Shown here: positions 43,682 to 52,918 of the stretch, piece by piece
Numbering within the stretch: the stretch's first letter is position 1
Layout: every line of letters starts with the position of its first letter
NCBI GenBank assembly: GCA_036004445.1
Contig: DASYRL010000012.1
Span: 1 to 64,000 of the forward strand
Reading direction: 5' to 3'
Source of the DNA: DASXUC01 sp036004445
GTDB lineage: Bacteria > Sysuimicrobiota > Sysuimicrobiia > Sysuimicrobiales > Kaftiobacteriaceae
DNA: 64,000 nt
The notes under the pieces: model-generated
Database searches by the model: none
Told to the model about the DNA's origin: nothing
Seen by the model: only the letters and a program-made list of their open reading frames with translations
Translations under genes and position numbers: made by a program

Positions 43682-45282
43682 TGTGGGTTGACGTCATCGT
43701 CGAAGACATCCTGGCCTCGCGCCCGTCCGATCGCTACGTCATCAACGACGCGAAGAGCCCGTCCGGCCCGATTCACGTCGGCTCCCTGCGCGGGGTAGTG
43801 CTGCACGACTGTGTTCTGCGCGGCCTGCGGGATCGGGGACGGGACGCCGTGTTCCTCTACGGGTTCGACGACTATGATCCGTTTGACTCGCGTCCCCAGG
43901 TCGTGCCCGAAGAGTTCGATCGCTATCTGGGCGTCCCGCTGTCGGAGCTCCCGTCCCCTGCCGGCGACGGCCGCAGCTACGCACAACACTACGGGCAGAG
44001 CTTCGCCGACGTGTGGCGGAAGGTCGGCGCCGATCCCCAGATCTACTGGACGAGCGAGATGTACAAGTCCGGACGCTTCAACGACGCGATCCGCCTCGCC
44101 CTCGACCGTGCCGAGGACCTGATCCGCATCGACCGGGAGATCAGCGGGAGCCAGAAGGCCGAACGCCACCCGATCCAGCCGCTGTGCGAGGCGTGCGGAC
44201 GGATCGGAACCACCGTCGTGACCGGATGGGACGGGACTCGCGTCTCCTATGAGTGCCGGCCGGATAAGGTGGCGTGGGCCCGCGGTTGCGGCCACCGCGG
44301 GGAGCGGTCGCCCTTCGACGGCGGCAGCAAGCTTCAGTACAAGGCCGAATGGGCCGCGAAGTGGCGGATTCTTCAGGTTTCGATTGAAGGTGCGGGAAAG
44401 GACCACATGACCAAGGGCGGGAGCCACGACGTGGCCAGCGGCATGGTCGAGCGCGTGTTTGCGTATCCGACCCCGTATCCGATTCCGTACGAGTGGTTCC
44501 TCGTCGGCGGGCGTAAGATGAGCACGAGCAAAGGGTTGGGCGTACCGGCGGCCGAGCTGACGGCGATCCTGCGCGCGGACCTGGCGCGTTTTCTGATGGT
44601 GCGGCCGCACTACCGGCAGCAGATCAACTTCGATCCGGGCGGCGAGACGATCCCGACGCTGTACGACGACTACGATCGCGCCGCCGCGGCATACTTCGGA
44701 ACGGCTGAGGCGTCGTCGCCCGCGGAGGCCGATACCATCCGGGACTACGCGCGGACGTTCTTCTTCTCCCGCATTGGGGGGGAGCAGCCGCGCTGCCACC
44801 GGATCCGCTTCTCGAAGGTGGCCTACCTGATCCAGATGCCAAAGGTTGACCTCCGCGAGGCCGCCGCCGACGACAAGGGCGCGCCGCTGCTGCCTGCGGA
44901 TGTGAACGAGCTTGAGACCCGGGCCGCCGATGCCCGGCGCTGGCTGAAAACGTACGCGCCGGAGTCCTATCGCTTCGACGTCCAGGCGACCCTCCCGCCG
45001 GTGGCGCTGTCAGCCCGCCAGCGCGACTTCCTCGCGCGGCTGGCTCCGCTGATTGCCGACGGCGCGGCCGGCGGGGAGGTCCTGCAGGCCGCGATTCATA
45101 CCCTGAAGAGCGAGATGGGCGTGCCGGCGAAGGAAGCGTTCAGCGCGATCTACCTCGCGGTCCTCGGCAAAGACTCCGGTCCGCAGGCGGGATGGCTGCT
45201 GGCGTCGCTGGACCGCGGGTTTGTCCTGACACGCCTGCGCGAAGCCGCCGGCTCAGGCCAGGCCCCGGGCCCCAGGCCCTAG
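43681..45282 (+). CDS. lysK: Lysyl-tRNA synthetase, class I
   Basis: A 533-residue class I lysyl-tRNA synthetase of the archaeal type, charging tRNA-Lys. The HIGH-equivalent is in AKSPSGPIHVGSLRGVVLHD and the KMSKS-equivalent is RKMSTSKGLG. A zinc-binding insert shows CEACGRIGTTVVTGWDG and ARGCGHRGE. GKDHMTKGGSHDVASGMVER is a conserved active-site stretch. Most bacteria use a class II enzyme, so this choice is taxonomically informative (also known in spirochaetes, some alphaproteobacteria and several deep lineages). It is coupled to folC by a one-base overlap. Confidence 0.95.
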   Translation: MWVDVIVEDILASRPSDRYVINDAKSPSGPIHVGSLRGVVLHDCVLRGLRDRGRDAVFLYGFDDYDPFDSRPQVVPEEFDRYLGVPLSELPSPAGDGRSYAQHYGQSFADVWRKVGADPQIYWTSEMYKSGRFNDAIRLALDRAEDLIRIDREISGSQKAERHPIQPLCEACGRIGTTVVTGWDGTRVSYECRPDKVAWARGCGHRGERSPFDGGSKLQYKAEWAAKWRILQVSIEGAGKDHMTKGGSHDVASGMVERVFAYPTPYPIPYEWFLVGGRKMSTSKGLGVPAAELTAILRADLARFLMVRPHYRQQINFDPGGETIPTLYDDYDRAAAAYFGTAEASSPAEADTIRDYARTFFFSRIGGEQPRCHRIRFSKVAYLIQMPKVDLREAAADDKGAPLLPADVNELETRAADARRWLKTYAPESYRFDVQATLPPVALSARQRDFLARLAPLIADGAAGGEVLQAAIHTLKSEMGVPAKEAFSAIYLAVLGKDSGPQAGWLLASLDRGFVLTRLREAAGSGQAPGPRP

Positions 45283-45288
45283 GCTGCC

Positions 45289-46242
45289 ATGTCGGACGAG
45301 GTCCTCGTCCTGGTCTTCACGCGCCTGGAGGATCGGCACCTGGAGCAGATCCAGGCGGTGGATCCTCGCGTGCGCGCCGTGCGCGCCGCCGACCCGGCAC
45401 AGGCGCGCGAGCTGGCGCCGCAGGCCACGGTCATGGTCGGGTGGAGCATCCCCCCGGAGGTGCTGGCGCAGGCGCGGGCGCTGCGGTGGGTGCACTCCAG
45501 CGGCGCCGGTGTGGAGCGGCTCCTGGTCCCGCCGATCATCGACGGCGACGTGATCGTGACCGACAGCAGCGGCATCCACCGGGCCATGGTCGAACACGTC
45601 TACGCGGTGATCCTGGCCTTCGCCCGGCGCCTGCACGTGGCCGTCCGGCTGCAGCTCGCCCGTCGCTGGGATCATGCGGCCGTCGCCGGCGACGAGCTGC
45701 GGGGCCGGACCCTGGGCATCCTCGGGTTGGGAGCGATCGGCCGCGACATCGCGCGCGCCGCGGCCGCGTTTGATCTCAATGTGATCGGGATCAAGCGCCA
45801 CCCGGAACCGGTCGCCGGCGTGGCCCGCGTCCTGCCTCCGGAGGGACTGCACGAAGTCCTGCGGGAGGCCGACTACCTGCTGGTCGCGCTGCCGCTGACG
45901 GGCGCCACCCGCGGCCTGATCGGGGAAGCCGAGTTCGCCGCGATGAAGTCCTCGGCGATCTTTATCAACATCGGGCGGGGGGCGATCGTTGACGAGGCGG
46001 CGCTCATCGCGGCGCTGCGAGACGGGCGGATCGCCGGCGCCGGACTCGACGTGTTCATAGAGGAACCGCTGCCGACGGACAGCCCGTTCTATGAGATGGC
46101 AAACGTCATCGTCACCCCGCACGTGGCGGGATCCACGCCGCGCTACTTCGACCGCGTCACGGCCCTGCTGATCGAGAACCTGCGGCGGTTCCTCAAACAG
46201 GAGCCTCTCCACAACGTCGTTGATAAGGAACTCGGCTACTGA
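45289..46242 (+). CDS. D-2-hydroxyacid dehydrogenase family protein
   Basis: A 317-residue NAD(P)-dependent dehydrogenase of the D-isomer 2-hydroxyacid family. The Rossmann motif is LGILGLGAIGRDIARAAAAF; catalytic Arg sits in INIGRGAIVDEAALI, Glu in AGLDVFIEEPLPTD and His in IVTPHVAGSTPRYFD. The substrate (glyoxylate, hydroxypyruvate or another 2-oxoacid) is not readable. It starts 6 bp after lysK, and family B repeat follows. Confidence 0.92.
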   Translation: MSDEVLVLVFTRLEDRHLEQIQAVDPRVRAVRAADPAQARELAPQATVMVGWSIPPEVLAQARALRWVHSSGAGVERLLVPPIIDGDVIVTDSSGIHRAMVEHVYAVILAFARRLHVAVRLQLARRWDHAAVAGDELRGRTLGILGLGAIGRDIARAAAAFDLNVIGIKRHPEPVAGVARVLPPEGLHEVLREADYLLVALPLTGATRGLIGEAEFAAMKSSAIFINIGRGAIVDEAALIAALRDGRIAGAGLDVFIEEPLPTDSPFYEMANVIVTPHVAGSTPRYFDRVTALLIENLRRFLKQEPLHNVVDKELGY

Positions 46243-46251
46243 CGACGAAAC

Positions 46252-46331
46252 GGTGACTTGTGACTCGTGACTGGTGACTCGCACTACGTAACCATGTCGA
46301 TCGAGTCACGAGTCACGAATCACGAGTCACC
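46252..46331. repeat. Inverted tandem array, family B (unit GTGACTCG), copy 1
   Basis: The 30-bp left arm 46252-46281 (GGTGACTTGTGACTCGTGAC, TGGTGACTCG) and right arm 46302-46331 are reverse complements at 27 of 30 positions, with a 20-base spacer. Each arm holds four copies of an 8-bp unit. It ends just before the ribosome-binding site of the EF-G paralogue. Confidence 0.88.
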
Positions 46332-46346
46332 ACGAGGAGGCTGCGA

Positions 46347-48434
46347 GTGAAACCCTATCCCGCGGACCATATCAGAAATGTCGCTGTCGTCGGCCACGGC
46401 AGCACCGGCAAAACCTCACTGGTCGAGGCGATGCTGTTCGTGGCCAAGGCGACCGACCGTCTGGGCAAAGTCGACGACGGCACGGCGGTCACCGATTTCG
46501 ATCCCGAAGAGCAGCGCCGCAAGCACACCATCAATGCCGCCCTGGCCCCGCTGGAGTGGAGAGACTGTAAAGTCAACGTCATCGATGCCCCGGGCTATCC
46601 CGATTTCGTCGGGGAGGTCGTCGGCGCGCTGCGCGTCGCCGACGGGGCCATCGTCGTCGTGGACGCGGTGGCGGGTGTGCAGGTCCAGACCGAGGTCGCG
46701 TGGGACTCTGCGGTCCACGGAGGGATCAGCCGGCTGGTGGTGGTGAACCGGTTGGACCGGGAGAACGCGAACTTCGAGACCGTCCTCGATTCGCTGCGGA
46801 CCCGCTTCGGGAACAGCGTTGCCCCCCTGCAGATTCCGATCGGCGCGGAAGCGGCATTCACCGGGATCGTCGATCTGCTCGAGATGAAGGCGTACAGGTT
46901 CGCCGACGGGCAGGCAACCGCCGCGGAGATCCCGGCGGACCTGACCGGCCCTGCGCAGGCCGCACGCGAGCGGCTGATCGAAGCGGCCGCGGAGACCGAC
47001 GACGCGCTCGTTGAGAAGTACCTGGACACGGGTGAACTGACCCAAGAGGAACTGACGCGCGGGCTGCACGCGGGCGTGAAGGCCGGGACGCTGGTACCGG
47101 TCCTCTGCGCGGCGGCGACCAAGCTCGTCGGGATCACGCCCATCCTCGATGCGGTCATCGCGCTGCTGCCCAGTCCCGCCGAAGCCGCGGTGAAGGCCAC
47201 CGACACCGCCAAGCACGGGGAAGCGACGCTGACCCCCGACGGCGCGGGCCTGCTGGCCGCGCTGGTCTTCAAGACGGTCGCGGATCCCTACGTCGGGAAG
47301 CTGTCGTACTTCCGCGTGTACTCGGGCACCGTGAAGTCCGACTCGGCTGTCGTGAACGCCGCAAAGCAGAAGCCGGAGCGGATCGGGCAGGTCTACTTCG
47401 TGCGGGGCAAGCACCAGGAGCCCGCGGGCCAGGTTTCGGCGGGCGACATCGGCGCCGTCGCCAAACTGGGCGATACGTCGACCGGTGATACGCTCGCCGC
47501 GAAAGACCATCCGCTGGTCCTGCCGCCCGTCGAGTTTCCCAGTCCGGTCATCTCGATGGCCGTCGAGCCCAAGAGCAAGGGCGACGAGGACAAGATGGGT
47601 TCATCGCTGCAGCGGCTGACCGAGGAGGATCCGACGTTCCATGTCCGCCGCGACGCCGAGCTCAAGCAGACCGTGATCTCCGGCATGGGCGAGTCCCACC
47701 TCGAAATCATGGCCGACCGCCTGCGGCGGAAGTTCGGCGTCGACGTGGCGCTGTCGGTGCCGAAGGTCCCGTACCGGGAGACGGTACGCGGCAAGGGCAA
47801 GGCGCAGGGCCGGTACGTGAAACAAACCGGCGGACGCGGGCAGTACGGCGTGTGCTTCGTGGAGGTCGAACCGCTGGCGCGGGGCGGTGGGTTCGAGTTC
47901 GTCGACAAGATCTTCGGGGCGGCGATTCCCAACCAGTTCATTCCCTCGGTGGAGAAAGGGGTCCGCAAGGCGCTGGAAGAGGGCGTGCTCTCCGGATCCC
48001 GCGTGGTGGACGTCCGGGTGATTCTCTACGACGGGAAGTACCATGACGTCGACAGCTCCGACATCGCCTTTCAAATCGCCGGCTCGATGGCCTTCCGGGA
48101 GGCCGCGACGGCGGCCGGGGTGGTGCTGCTGGAACCGATCGTGGAGCTGCGGGTGCGCGTTCCTGAAGACGAGATGGGTGACGTCATCGGCGAGCTCAAT
48201 GCCAAGCGGGGGCGGATTCACGGAATGGAACCGCAGGGCAACGGCACCACAGTCGTCCACGCCCATGTCCCGCAGGCGGAAGTGCTGCGGTACGCGTCCG
48301 ACCTGCGCTCATCGACAGGCGGCCGAGGGACGTTCGAGATGACGTTTTCCCACTATGAGGAGGTGCCGGCCCACATCGCCGATAAGATCGTCGCCAGCGC
48401 GAAGCAGCATAAGGCCGAGGCGGCCTCGCACTAG
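46347..48434 (+). CDS. Elongation factor G-like GTPase (EF-G paralogue)
   Basis: A 695-residue translational GTPase of the EF-G-like (FusA2) group. G1 is VVGHGSTGKTSLVEAMLF, G3 is NVIDAPGYPDFVGEV and G4 is VVNRLDRENANF, where the common NKxD reads NRLD. Domains II to V follow (VYFVRGKHQEPAGQVSAGDI; PTFHVRRDAELKQTVISGMG; FEFVDKIFGAAIPNQFIPSV; PEDEMGDVIGELNAKRGRIH). These paralogues lack a strict EF-G role and their function is poorly known. The GTG at 46347 has GAGGAGG upstream. Confidence 0.88.
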   Translation: MKPYPADHIRNVAVVGHGSTGKTSLVEAMLFVAKATDRLGKVDDGTAVTDFDPEEQRRKHTINAALAPLEWRDCKVNVIDAPGYPDFVGEVVGALRVADGAIVVVDAVAGVQVQTEVAWDSAVHGGISRLVVVNRLDRENANFETVLDSLRTRFGNSVAPLQIPIGAEAAFTGIVDLLEMKAYRFADGQATAAEIPADLTGPAQAARERLIEAAAETDDALVEKYLDTGELTQEELTRGLHAGVKAGTLVPVLCAAATKLVGITPILDAVIALLPSPAEAAVKATDTAKHGEATLTPDGAGLLAALVFKTVADPYVGKLSYFRVYSGTVKSDSAVVNAAKQKPERIGQVYFVRGKHQEPAGQVSAGDIGAVAKLGDTSTGDTLAAKDHPLVLPPVEFPSPVISMAVEPKSKGDEDKMGSSLQRLTEEDPTFHVRRDAELKQTVISGMGESHLEIMADRLRRKFGVDVALSVPKVPYRETVRGKGKAQGRYVKQTGGRGQYGVCFVEVEPLARGGGFEFVDKIFGAAIPNQFIPSVEKGVRKALEEGVLSGSRVVDVRVILYDGKYHDVDSSDIAFQIAGSMAFREAATAAGVVLLEPIVELRVRVPEDEMGDVIGELNAKRGRIHGMEPQGNGTTVVHAHVPQAEVLRYASDLRSSTGGRGTFEMTFSHYEEVPAHIADKIVASAKQHKAEAASH

Positions 48435-48544
48435 GCCCCAGGTCCTTCAGTCTGGCAGGGAATAATCGGCCCACATGGCTAGTTAGGGTACGGCAGGAGC
48501 GGTACGCCCCGCGCCGAACTCATTCAGACCATAACGGTGTGCGG

Positions 48545-48575
48545 AGGGCCTTATCTCATCTGGAGATAGGGCCCT
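48545..48575 (+). promoter_or_regulatory. Strong leader hairpin directly before dnaG
   Basis: AGGGCCTTATCTC (48545-48557) and GAGATAGGGCCCT (48563-48575) form a 13-bp stem with one G-T pair and a five-base loop, ending 20 bp before the dnaG start codon. Three T follow but no proper T-run, so it is either a weak terminator of the upstream gene or a translational control element of the dnaG-rpoD operon. Confidence 0.55.
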
Positions 48576-48595
48576 TTGCGGTGCTGTGCACGGTG

Positions 48596-50365
48596 ATGCG
48601 AAGCTTCCTGTCCCCCGATCTCAAAGAAGAGATCCGCCGCAAGGTCGATTTGGTCGACTTGATCTCGACCCATGTCGCCCTCCGGAAGGCTGGGAAGTAC
48701 TACAAAGGGCTCTGCCCGTTCCATTCCGAGAAGACGCCCTCCTTTCATGTCGATCGGGAGAAGGGCTTGTGGCACTGTTTTGGGTGTCAAAAGGGAGGAA
48801 CGGCCTTCGATTTCGTGATGCAGACGGCAAACCTGACGTTCCCGGAGGCCGTCCAAGAACTTGCCCATCGTGCCGGGGTGCGATTGGAACGGACGCCGGA
48901 AGAGACCCGACGCACGTCAGAGCGAGAGCAGCTGCTCCGCGTGCTGAAGGCGGCGGCGGCGTTCTTCGCGGCCCAACTGGCCGAGCCGCAGACGGGCCGG
49001 CCCGCCCGGGAGTATCTCGACCGCCGGGGGATCGATGAACCGACGGTGCAGCGGTTCGGCCTCGGCTACGCCCCGGCGGAGTGGGATGGCCTGCTGAGCG
49101 CCCTGACGCGGAAAGGGTACCAGCCCGCGCTGCTGGAGCAGGCCGGACTCGTGCAGAGCCGGCAGCGGGGCGAGGGGTACTACGATCTGTTCCGGCACCG
49201 GCTCATGTTCCCGATCGTCGACCTCCAGGACCGGCCCGTCGCCTTCGGCGGGCGGACGCTGGATCCCGACGGGCAGCCGAAGTACCTAAACTCGAAAGAG
49301 ACGGTGGCGTTTTCCAAGGGCAAGACGCTCTACGGGCTGTCGCTGGCACGGGATGTGATCCGTCAGACCGATGAGATCGTGGTGGTTGAGGGCAATATCG
49401 ACGCCGTCACCTGCCACCAGTACGGCATCGACAACGCGGTGGCCTCGCTGGGGACGGCCCTGTCGATGGATCAGGTCCTGTTGATGAAGCGCTTCGCCGC
49501 GCGGGCCGTGCTGGTGTACGACGCGGACGCGGCAGGAATGGCCGCCTCGGAGCGGGCGATGGCGTTGTTCGACGAGATGGAGTTGTCCGTGCGCGTGGTC
49601 GTGCTGCCGTCGGGGGATCCCGATGGGTTCATCCGGGCGCAGGGCGCCGAGGCGTTTCGGAGCCTGGTCGCACTCGCGCTGCCAGTGTTCGACTATCAGG
49701 TGGCGATGGCGGTCCGGCGGCACGATCCGTCGACCGTCGAGGGGAAGGTCAGGATCGTCGACGAGCTGCTGCCGGCCCTAGCCGGCGTGGCCAATCCGGT
49801 CCGGCAGGCCGAGTACGTCCGGACCCTCGCGGAACGGTTTAGCCTTGCCGAGGATGCGATCCGGCAGCGCCTCCGGAGCAAGGGGCGGGGCCGGACGGCG
49901 GGCAAAGCCCAGCCTCCCCTGGAGGCCCGGCCCGAGCGGGCGCGGGAGCGGGCGGAACGGCTCCTCCTGCACCTGATGATTCACGAGCCGTCCCTCCGGA
50001 GGGGGGTCGCGGCGCGGCTGGGGCCCGACGATTTCGCCGATCCGGTGCACCGGGCCGTGGCGGTGGCTCTGTTTACGGCTCCCGATGAGGAATCAGAACG
50101 CCTCCGGGAACGTCTAAATGAAGGAGAACAGGCCATGTTCCTGCGGATGCTGTTCGAGGATCCGCCGGTAGAGGAAAAAGACACGCAGAAGGTAGTCGAC
50201 GACGCCATCTCATACCTGGCGGAGCGCGAGCCCGCCGCCCTGCGACGGGATGCCCTGGCCAAGGAGATTCAGATCGCCGCGGCCGCGGGCGACAGCGAGA
50301 AGGTTCGCAGCCTGCAGATGCAGTATCTAAAACTAGTTGGCACCACAGATGCCAAGGAAGGGTAA
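48596..50365 (+). CDS. dnaG: DNA primase
   Basis: A 589-residue primase making RNA primers at the replication fork. The N-terminal CHC2 zinc finger shows CPFHSEKTPSFHVDREKGLW then HCFGC. The Toprim core shows VVVEGNIDAVTCHQYGIDNA and VLVYDADAAGMAA. The C-terminal helicase-binding region is present. ATG 48596 fits the family N-terminus (LSPDLKEEIRRKVDLVDLIS). rpoD follows within 50 bp, as in the classical dnaG-rpoD operon. Confidence 0.97.
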   Translation: MRSFLSPDLKEEIRRKVDLVDLISTHVALRKAGKYYKGLCPFHSEKTPSFHVDREKGLWHCFGCQKGGTAFDFVMQTANLTFPEAVQELAHRAGVRLERTPEETRRTSEREQLLRVLKAAAAFFAAQLAEPQTGRPAREYLDRRGIDEPTVQRFGLGYAPAEWDGLLSALTRKGYQPALLEQAGLVQSRQRGEGYYDLFRHRLMFPIVDLQDRPVAFGGRTLDPDGQPKYLNSKETVAFSKGKTLYGLSLARDVIRQTDEIVVVEGNIDAVTCHQYGIDNAVASLGTALSMDQVLLMKRFAARAVLVYDADAAGMAASERAMALFDEMELSVRVVVLPSGDPDGFIRAQGAEAFRSLVALALPVFDYQVAMAVRRHDPSTVEGKVRIVDELLPALAGVANPVRQAEYVRTLAERFSLAEDAIRQRLRSKGRGRTAGKAQPPLEARPERARERAERLLLHLMIHEPSLRRGVAARLGPDDFADPVHRAVAVALFTAPDEESERLRERLNEGEQAMFLRMLFEDPPVEEKDTQKVVDDAISYLAEREPAALRRDALAKEIQIAAAAGDSEKVRSLQMQYLKLVGTTDAKEG

Positions 50366-50373
50366 GAGGCATG

Positions 50374-50405
50374 CCCTGAACCCGAGCAAAGCGAGTGGTT
50401 CAGGG
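50374..50405. repeat. Short palindrome in the dnaG-rpoD gap
   Basis: CCCTGAACC and GGTTCAGGG enclose CGAGCAAAGCGAGT. The CCCTGAAC...GTTCAGGG type of palindrome is a common dispersed element in many genomes. It overlaps a possible GTG start of rpoD (50405), which argues for the ATG at 50414. Confidence 0.7.
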
Positions 50406-50413
50406 TGACGACG

Positions 50414-51511
50414 ATGGCAAAGAAAAAGGCGGCCCAGAGCCTGCCCCAGACAACTGAGGAGATGCCCGCCGAGCTGAAAGCCCTGGTCGAATTGGGCAAA
50501 AAGCGCGGCCATTTGACCCACGACGAGATTCTCGAGCAGTTCCCGGAGGCGGAACAGAACATCGAGTTGATCGACCGGGTCTACTCCGTCCTCCTCGAGC
50601 AGGGTGTCGACGTCGTCGAGGATGCCAAGGAAGCCGAGGCCAAGGGCAAGGAGGACGAAGAGGCCCGCGAGGCCGAGGGCGTGACCATCGACGATCCGGT
50701 CCGGATGTACCTCAAGGAGATCGGGAAGGTCTCCCTGCTGTCGCCGGAACTGGAAACTGAGCTCGCCCAGCGGATGGAGAAGGGCGAGGAGGCGGCCAAG
50801 CGGCGCCTCATCGAGGCGAACCTGCGCTTGGTGGTCTCCATCGCCAAGAAGTATGTCGGCCGGGGGATGCTCTTCCTGGATCTCATCCAGGAGGGAAATC
50901 TGGGTCTGATCCGCGCGGTCGAGAAGTTCGACTGGCGCAAGGGGTTCAAGTTCAGCACCTACGCCACGTGGTGGATCCGGCAGGCGATCACCCGCGCCCT
51001 GGCCGACCAGGCGCGGACGATCCGCATCCCGGTCCACATGGTGGAAACGATCAACAAGCTCATCCGCATCCAGCGGACGCTGCTCCAAGACCTGGGCCGC
51101 GAGCCCACTGCGGAGGAAGTCGCCGAAGCGATGGCGCTGCCGGTGGAGCGCGTGCGTGAGATCATCAAGATCTCGCAGGAGCCGATTTCCCTGGAAACGC
51201 CGATCGGCGAAGAGGAAGACAGCCACCTCGGCGATTTCATCGAAGACCAGGAGGCCCTGGCGCCGGCGGAAGCCGCGTCCTTCACGATGTTGAAGGAGCA
51301 GCTGGAAGACGTGCTGGAGACGCTGACGCCCCGGGAGCGAAAGGTCCTCAAGCTGCGGTTCGGCCTCGACGACGGCCGGCCCCGCACGCTCGAAGAGGTC
51401 GGCCGCGAGTTCGGCGTCACCCGCGAGCGCATCCGCCAGATCGAAGCCAAGGCGCTGCGCAAGCTGCGCCATCCGTCTCGTTCGAAGCGCCTGAAGGACT
51501 TCATCGAATAG
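50414..51511 (+). CDS. rpoD: Principal RNA polymerase sigma factor
   Basis: A 365-residue primary sigma70 factor. Region 1.1 remains as a short N-terminal domain (LKALVELGKKRGHLTHDEIL). Region 1.2 (DDPVRMYLKEIGKVSLLSPE), region 2 (NLRLVVSIAKKYVGRGMLFL, then GFKFSTYATWWIRQAITRAL), region 3 and region 4.2 (TLEEVGREFGVTRERIRQIE) are complete. Such intact region 2.4 and 4.2 predict standard -35/-10 promoters, consistent with the tRNA-Tyr promoter. Confidence 0.97.
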   Translation: MAKKKAAQSLPQTTEEMPAELKALVELGKKRGHLTHDEILEQFPEAEQNIELIDRVYSVLLEQGVDVVEDAKEAEAKGKEDEEAREAEGVTIDDPVRMYLKEIGKVSLLSPELETELAQRMEKGEEAAKRRLIEANLRLVVSIAKKYVGRGMLFLDLIQEGNLGLIRAVEKFDWRKGFKFSTYATWWIRQAITRALADQARTIRIPVHMVETINKLIRIQRTLLQDLGREPTAEEVAEAMALPVERVREIIKISQEPISLETPIGEEEDSHLGDFIEDQEALAPAEAASFTMLKEQLEDVLETLTPRERKVLKLRFGLDDGRPRTLEEVGREFGVTRERIRQIEAKALRKLRHPSRSKRLKDFIE

Positions 51512-51520
51512 CGGCTTGTT

Positions 51521-51589
51521 GTCATTGCGAGCGAAGCGAAGCAATCTCAGATCTGGGATTGCTTCGTCGCATTCGCTCCTCGCAATGAC
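51521..51589. repeat. Interspersed palindromic element (TCATTGCGAG...CTCGCAATGA)
   Basis: GTCATTGCGAGCGAAGCGAA, GCAATCTCAGAT and ATCTGGGATTGCTTCGTCGC, ATTCGCTCCTCGCAATGAC form long inverted arms with small mismatches across the rpoD-ahcY gap. TCATTGCGAG-CGAAGCGAAGCAATCTC is a dispersed repeat I recall from many unrelated bacterial genomes. Confidence 0.82.
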
Positions 51590-51607
51590 CAATGGAGGTT
51601 CGACCGC

Positions 51608-52861
51608 ATGGAGCACCACGTCAAGGACATGACGCTCGTCAAGAAAGGCCGCCAGCGCATCGAGTGGGCGGGCGCAGAGATGCCGGTCCTCCGGCAGATC
51701 CGCGAGCGGTTCGCGCGAGAGCGGCCGCTGCGCGACGTGCGGATCGCCGCCTGCCTCCACGTGACGACGGAAACCGCGCACCTGATGCGGGCCCTCGCGG
51801 CCGGGGGAGCCCAGATCCGGCTGTGCGCCAGCAACCCGCTGTCGACCCAGGATGATGTGGCGGCCGCGCTGGTGGAAGAGCAGATCGGCGTGTTCGCGAT
51901 CAAGGGGGAGGATCGCGAGACGTACTACCGGCACATCCACCAGGCCCTGGACGGCCGGCCCAACGTCACGATGGACGACGGCGCCGATCTCGTCTCGACG
52001 ATCCACCACGACCGGCCTGACGTGCTGGCCGACGTGCTCGGGGGGACCGAGGAAACCACGACCGGGGTCATCCGCTTGCGCGCGATGGCCCGGGACGGCG
52101 CGCTGAAATACCCGATCGTGGCCGTCAACGACGCGAAAACCAAGCACCTGTTCGACAACCGCTACGGGACCGGCCAATCCACGATCGACGGGTTGATGCG
52201 GGCGACGAACCTGCTGCTGGCCGGCAGGACGATGGTGGTCTGCGGCTACGGGTCGTGCGGCCGTGGTCTGGCACTGCGCGCGCGGGGGATGGGCGCCCGC
52301 GTCATCGTCACGGAGGTCTCGCCGCTGCACGCGCTGGAAGCGGTGATGGAAGGCTACCAGGTGATGCCGATGGCAGACGCCGCGCGGATCGGCGACCTGT
52401 TCATTACGGTCACCGGCGACCGGTCGGTGATCCGGCGCGAGCACTTCGAGGTGATGAAAGACGGGGCCGTGCTGGCCAACAGCGGCCACTTCAACGTCGA
52501 AATCGACATTCCGGTTCTCGCGGCGATGGCGGTCTCGACGCGCGAGGTCCGCGAGCAGGTGCAGGAATACCGGCTCCCCGACGACCGGCGGCTCTACCTG
52601 CTGGCCGAAGGCCGCCTGCTGAACCTGGCGGCGGCGGAGGGACATCCCGCCGCGGTGATGGACATGAGCTTCGCCAACCAGGCGCTGACGGTCGAGTACC
52701 TCGTGAAGAACGCCGGACGCCTGCAGGGGCAGGTCTACGCGGTGCCGTCGGAGATCGACCAGTGGGTGGCGCAGTTGAAGCTGGAAGCGATGGGCGTCCG
52801 CATCGATGAGCTCACCTCCGAACAACGCAAGTACCTCTCTTCGTGGGACGAAGGTACCTAA
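51608..52861 (+). CDS. ahcY: Adenosylhomocysteinase
   Basis: A 417-residue S-adenosylhomocysteine hydrolase of the methyl cycle, hydrolysing SAH to homocysteine and adenosine. Substrate-site residues are in CLHVTTETAHLMRALAAGGA, and NDAKTKHLFDNRYGTGQSTI carries the catalytic Lys/Asp. The NAD motif reads VVCGYGSCGRGLALRARGMG, with SCGRG in place of the DVGKG of many bacteria. LTSEQRKYLSSWDEGT is the C-terminus; the extended Lys-Tyr tail of eukaryotic and many bacterial enzymes is absent, as in archaeal forms. TGGAGG precedes ATG 51608. Confidence 0.96.
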   Translation: MEHHVKDMTLVKKGRQRIEWAGAEMPVLRQIRERFARERPLRDVRIAACLHVTTETAHLMRALAAGGAQIRLCASNPLSTQDDVAAALVEEQIGVFAIKGEDRETYYRHIHQALDGRPNVTMDDGADLVSTIHHDRPDVLADVLGGTEETTTGVIRLRAMARDGALKYPIVAVNDAKTKHLFDNRYGTGQSTIDGLMRATNLLLAGRTMVVCGYGSCGRGLALRARGMGARVIVTEVSPLHALEAVMEGYQVMPMADAARIGDLFITVTGDRSVIRREHFEVMKDGAVLANSGHFNVEIDIPVLAAMAVSTREVREQVQEYRLPDDRRLYLLAEGRLLNLAAAEGHPAAVMDMSFANQALTVEYLVKNAGRLQGQVYAVPSEIDQWVAQLKLEAMGVRIDELTSEQRKYLSSWDEGT

Positions 52862-52918
52862 GAGAACGACCCAGATGGGGCAGAGACAACCGGCCCGGGC
52901 CCGCAGTAGGCTCGGGCC

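Noticed and set aside
51512..51607. SAH or SAM riboswitch upstream of ahcY
   Set aside because: The gap is filled by a dispersed palindrome; no riboswitch core could be recognised.
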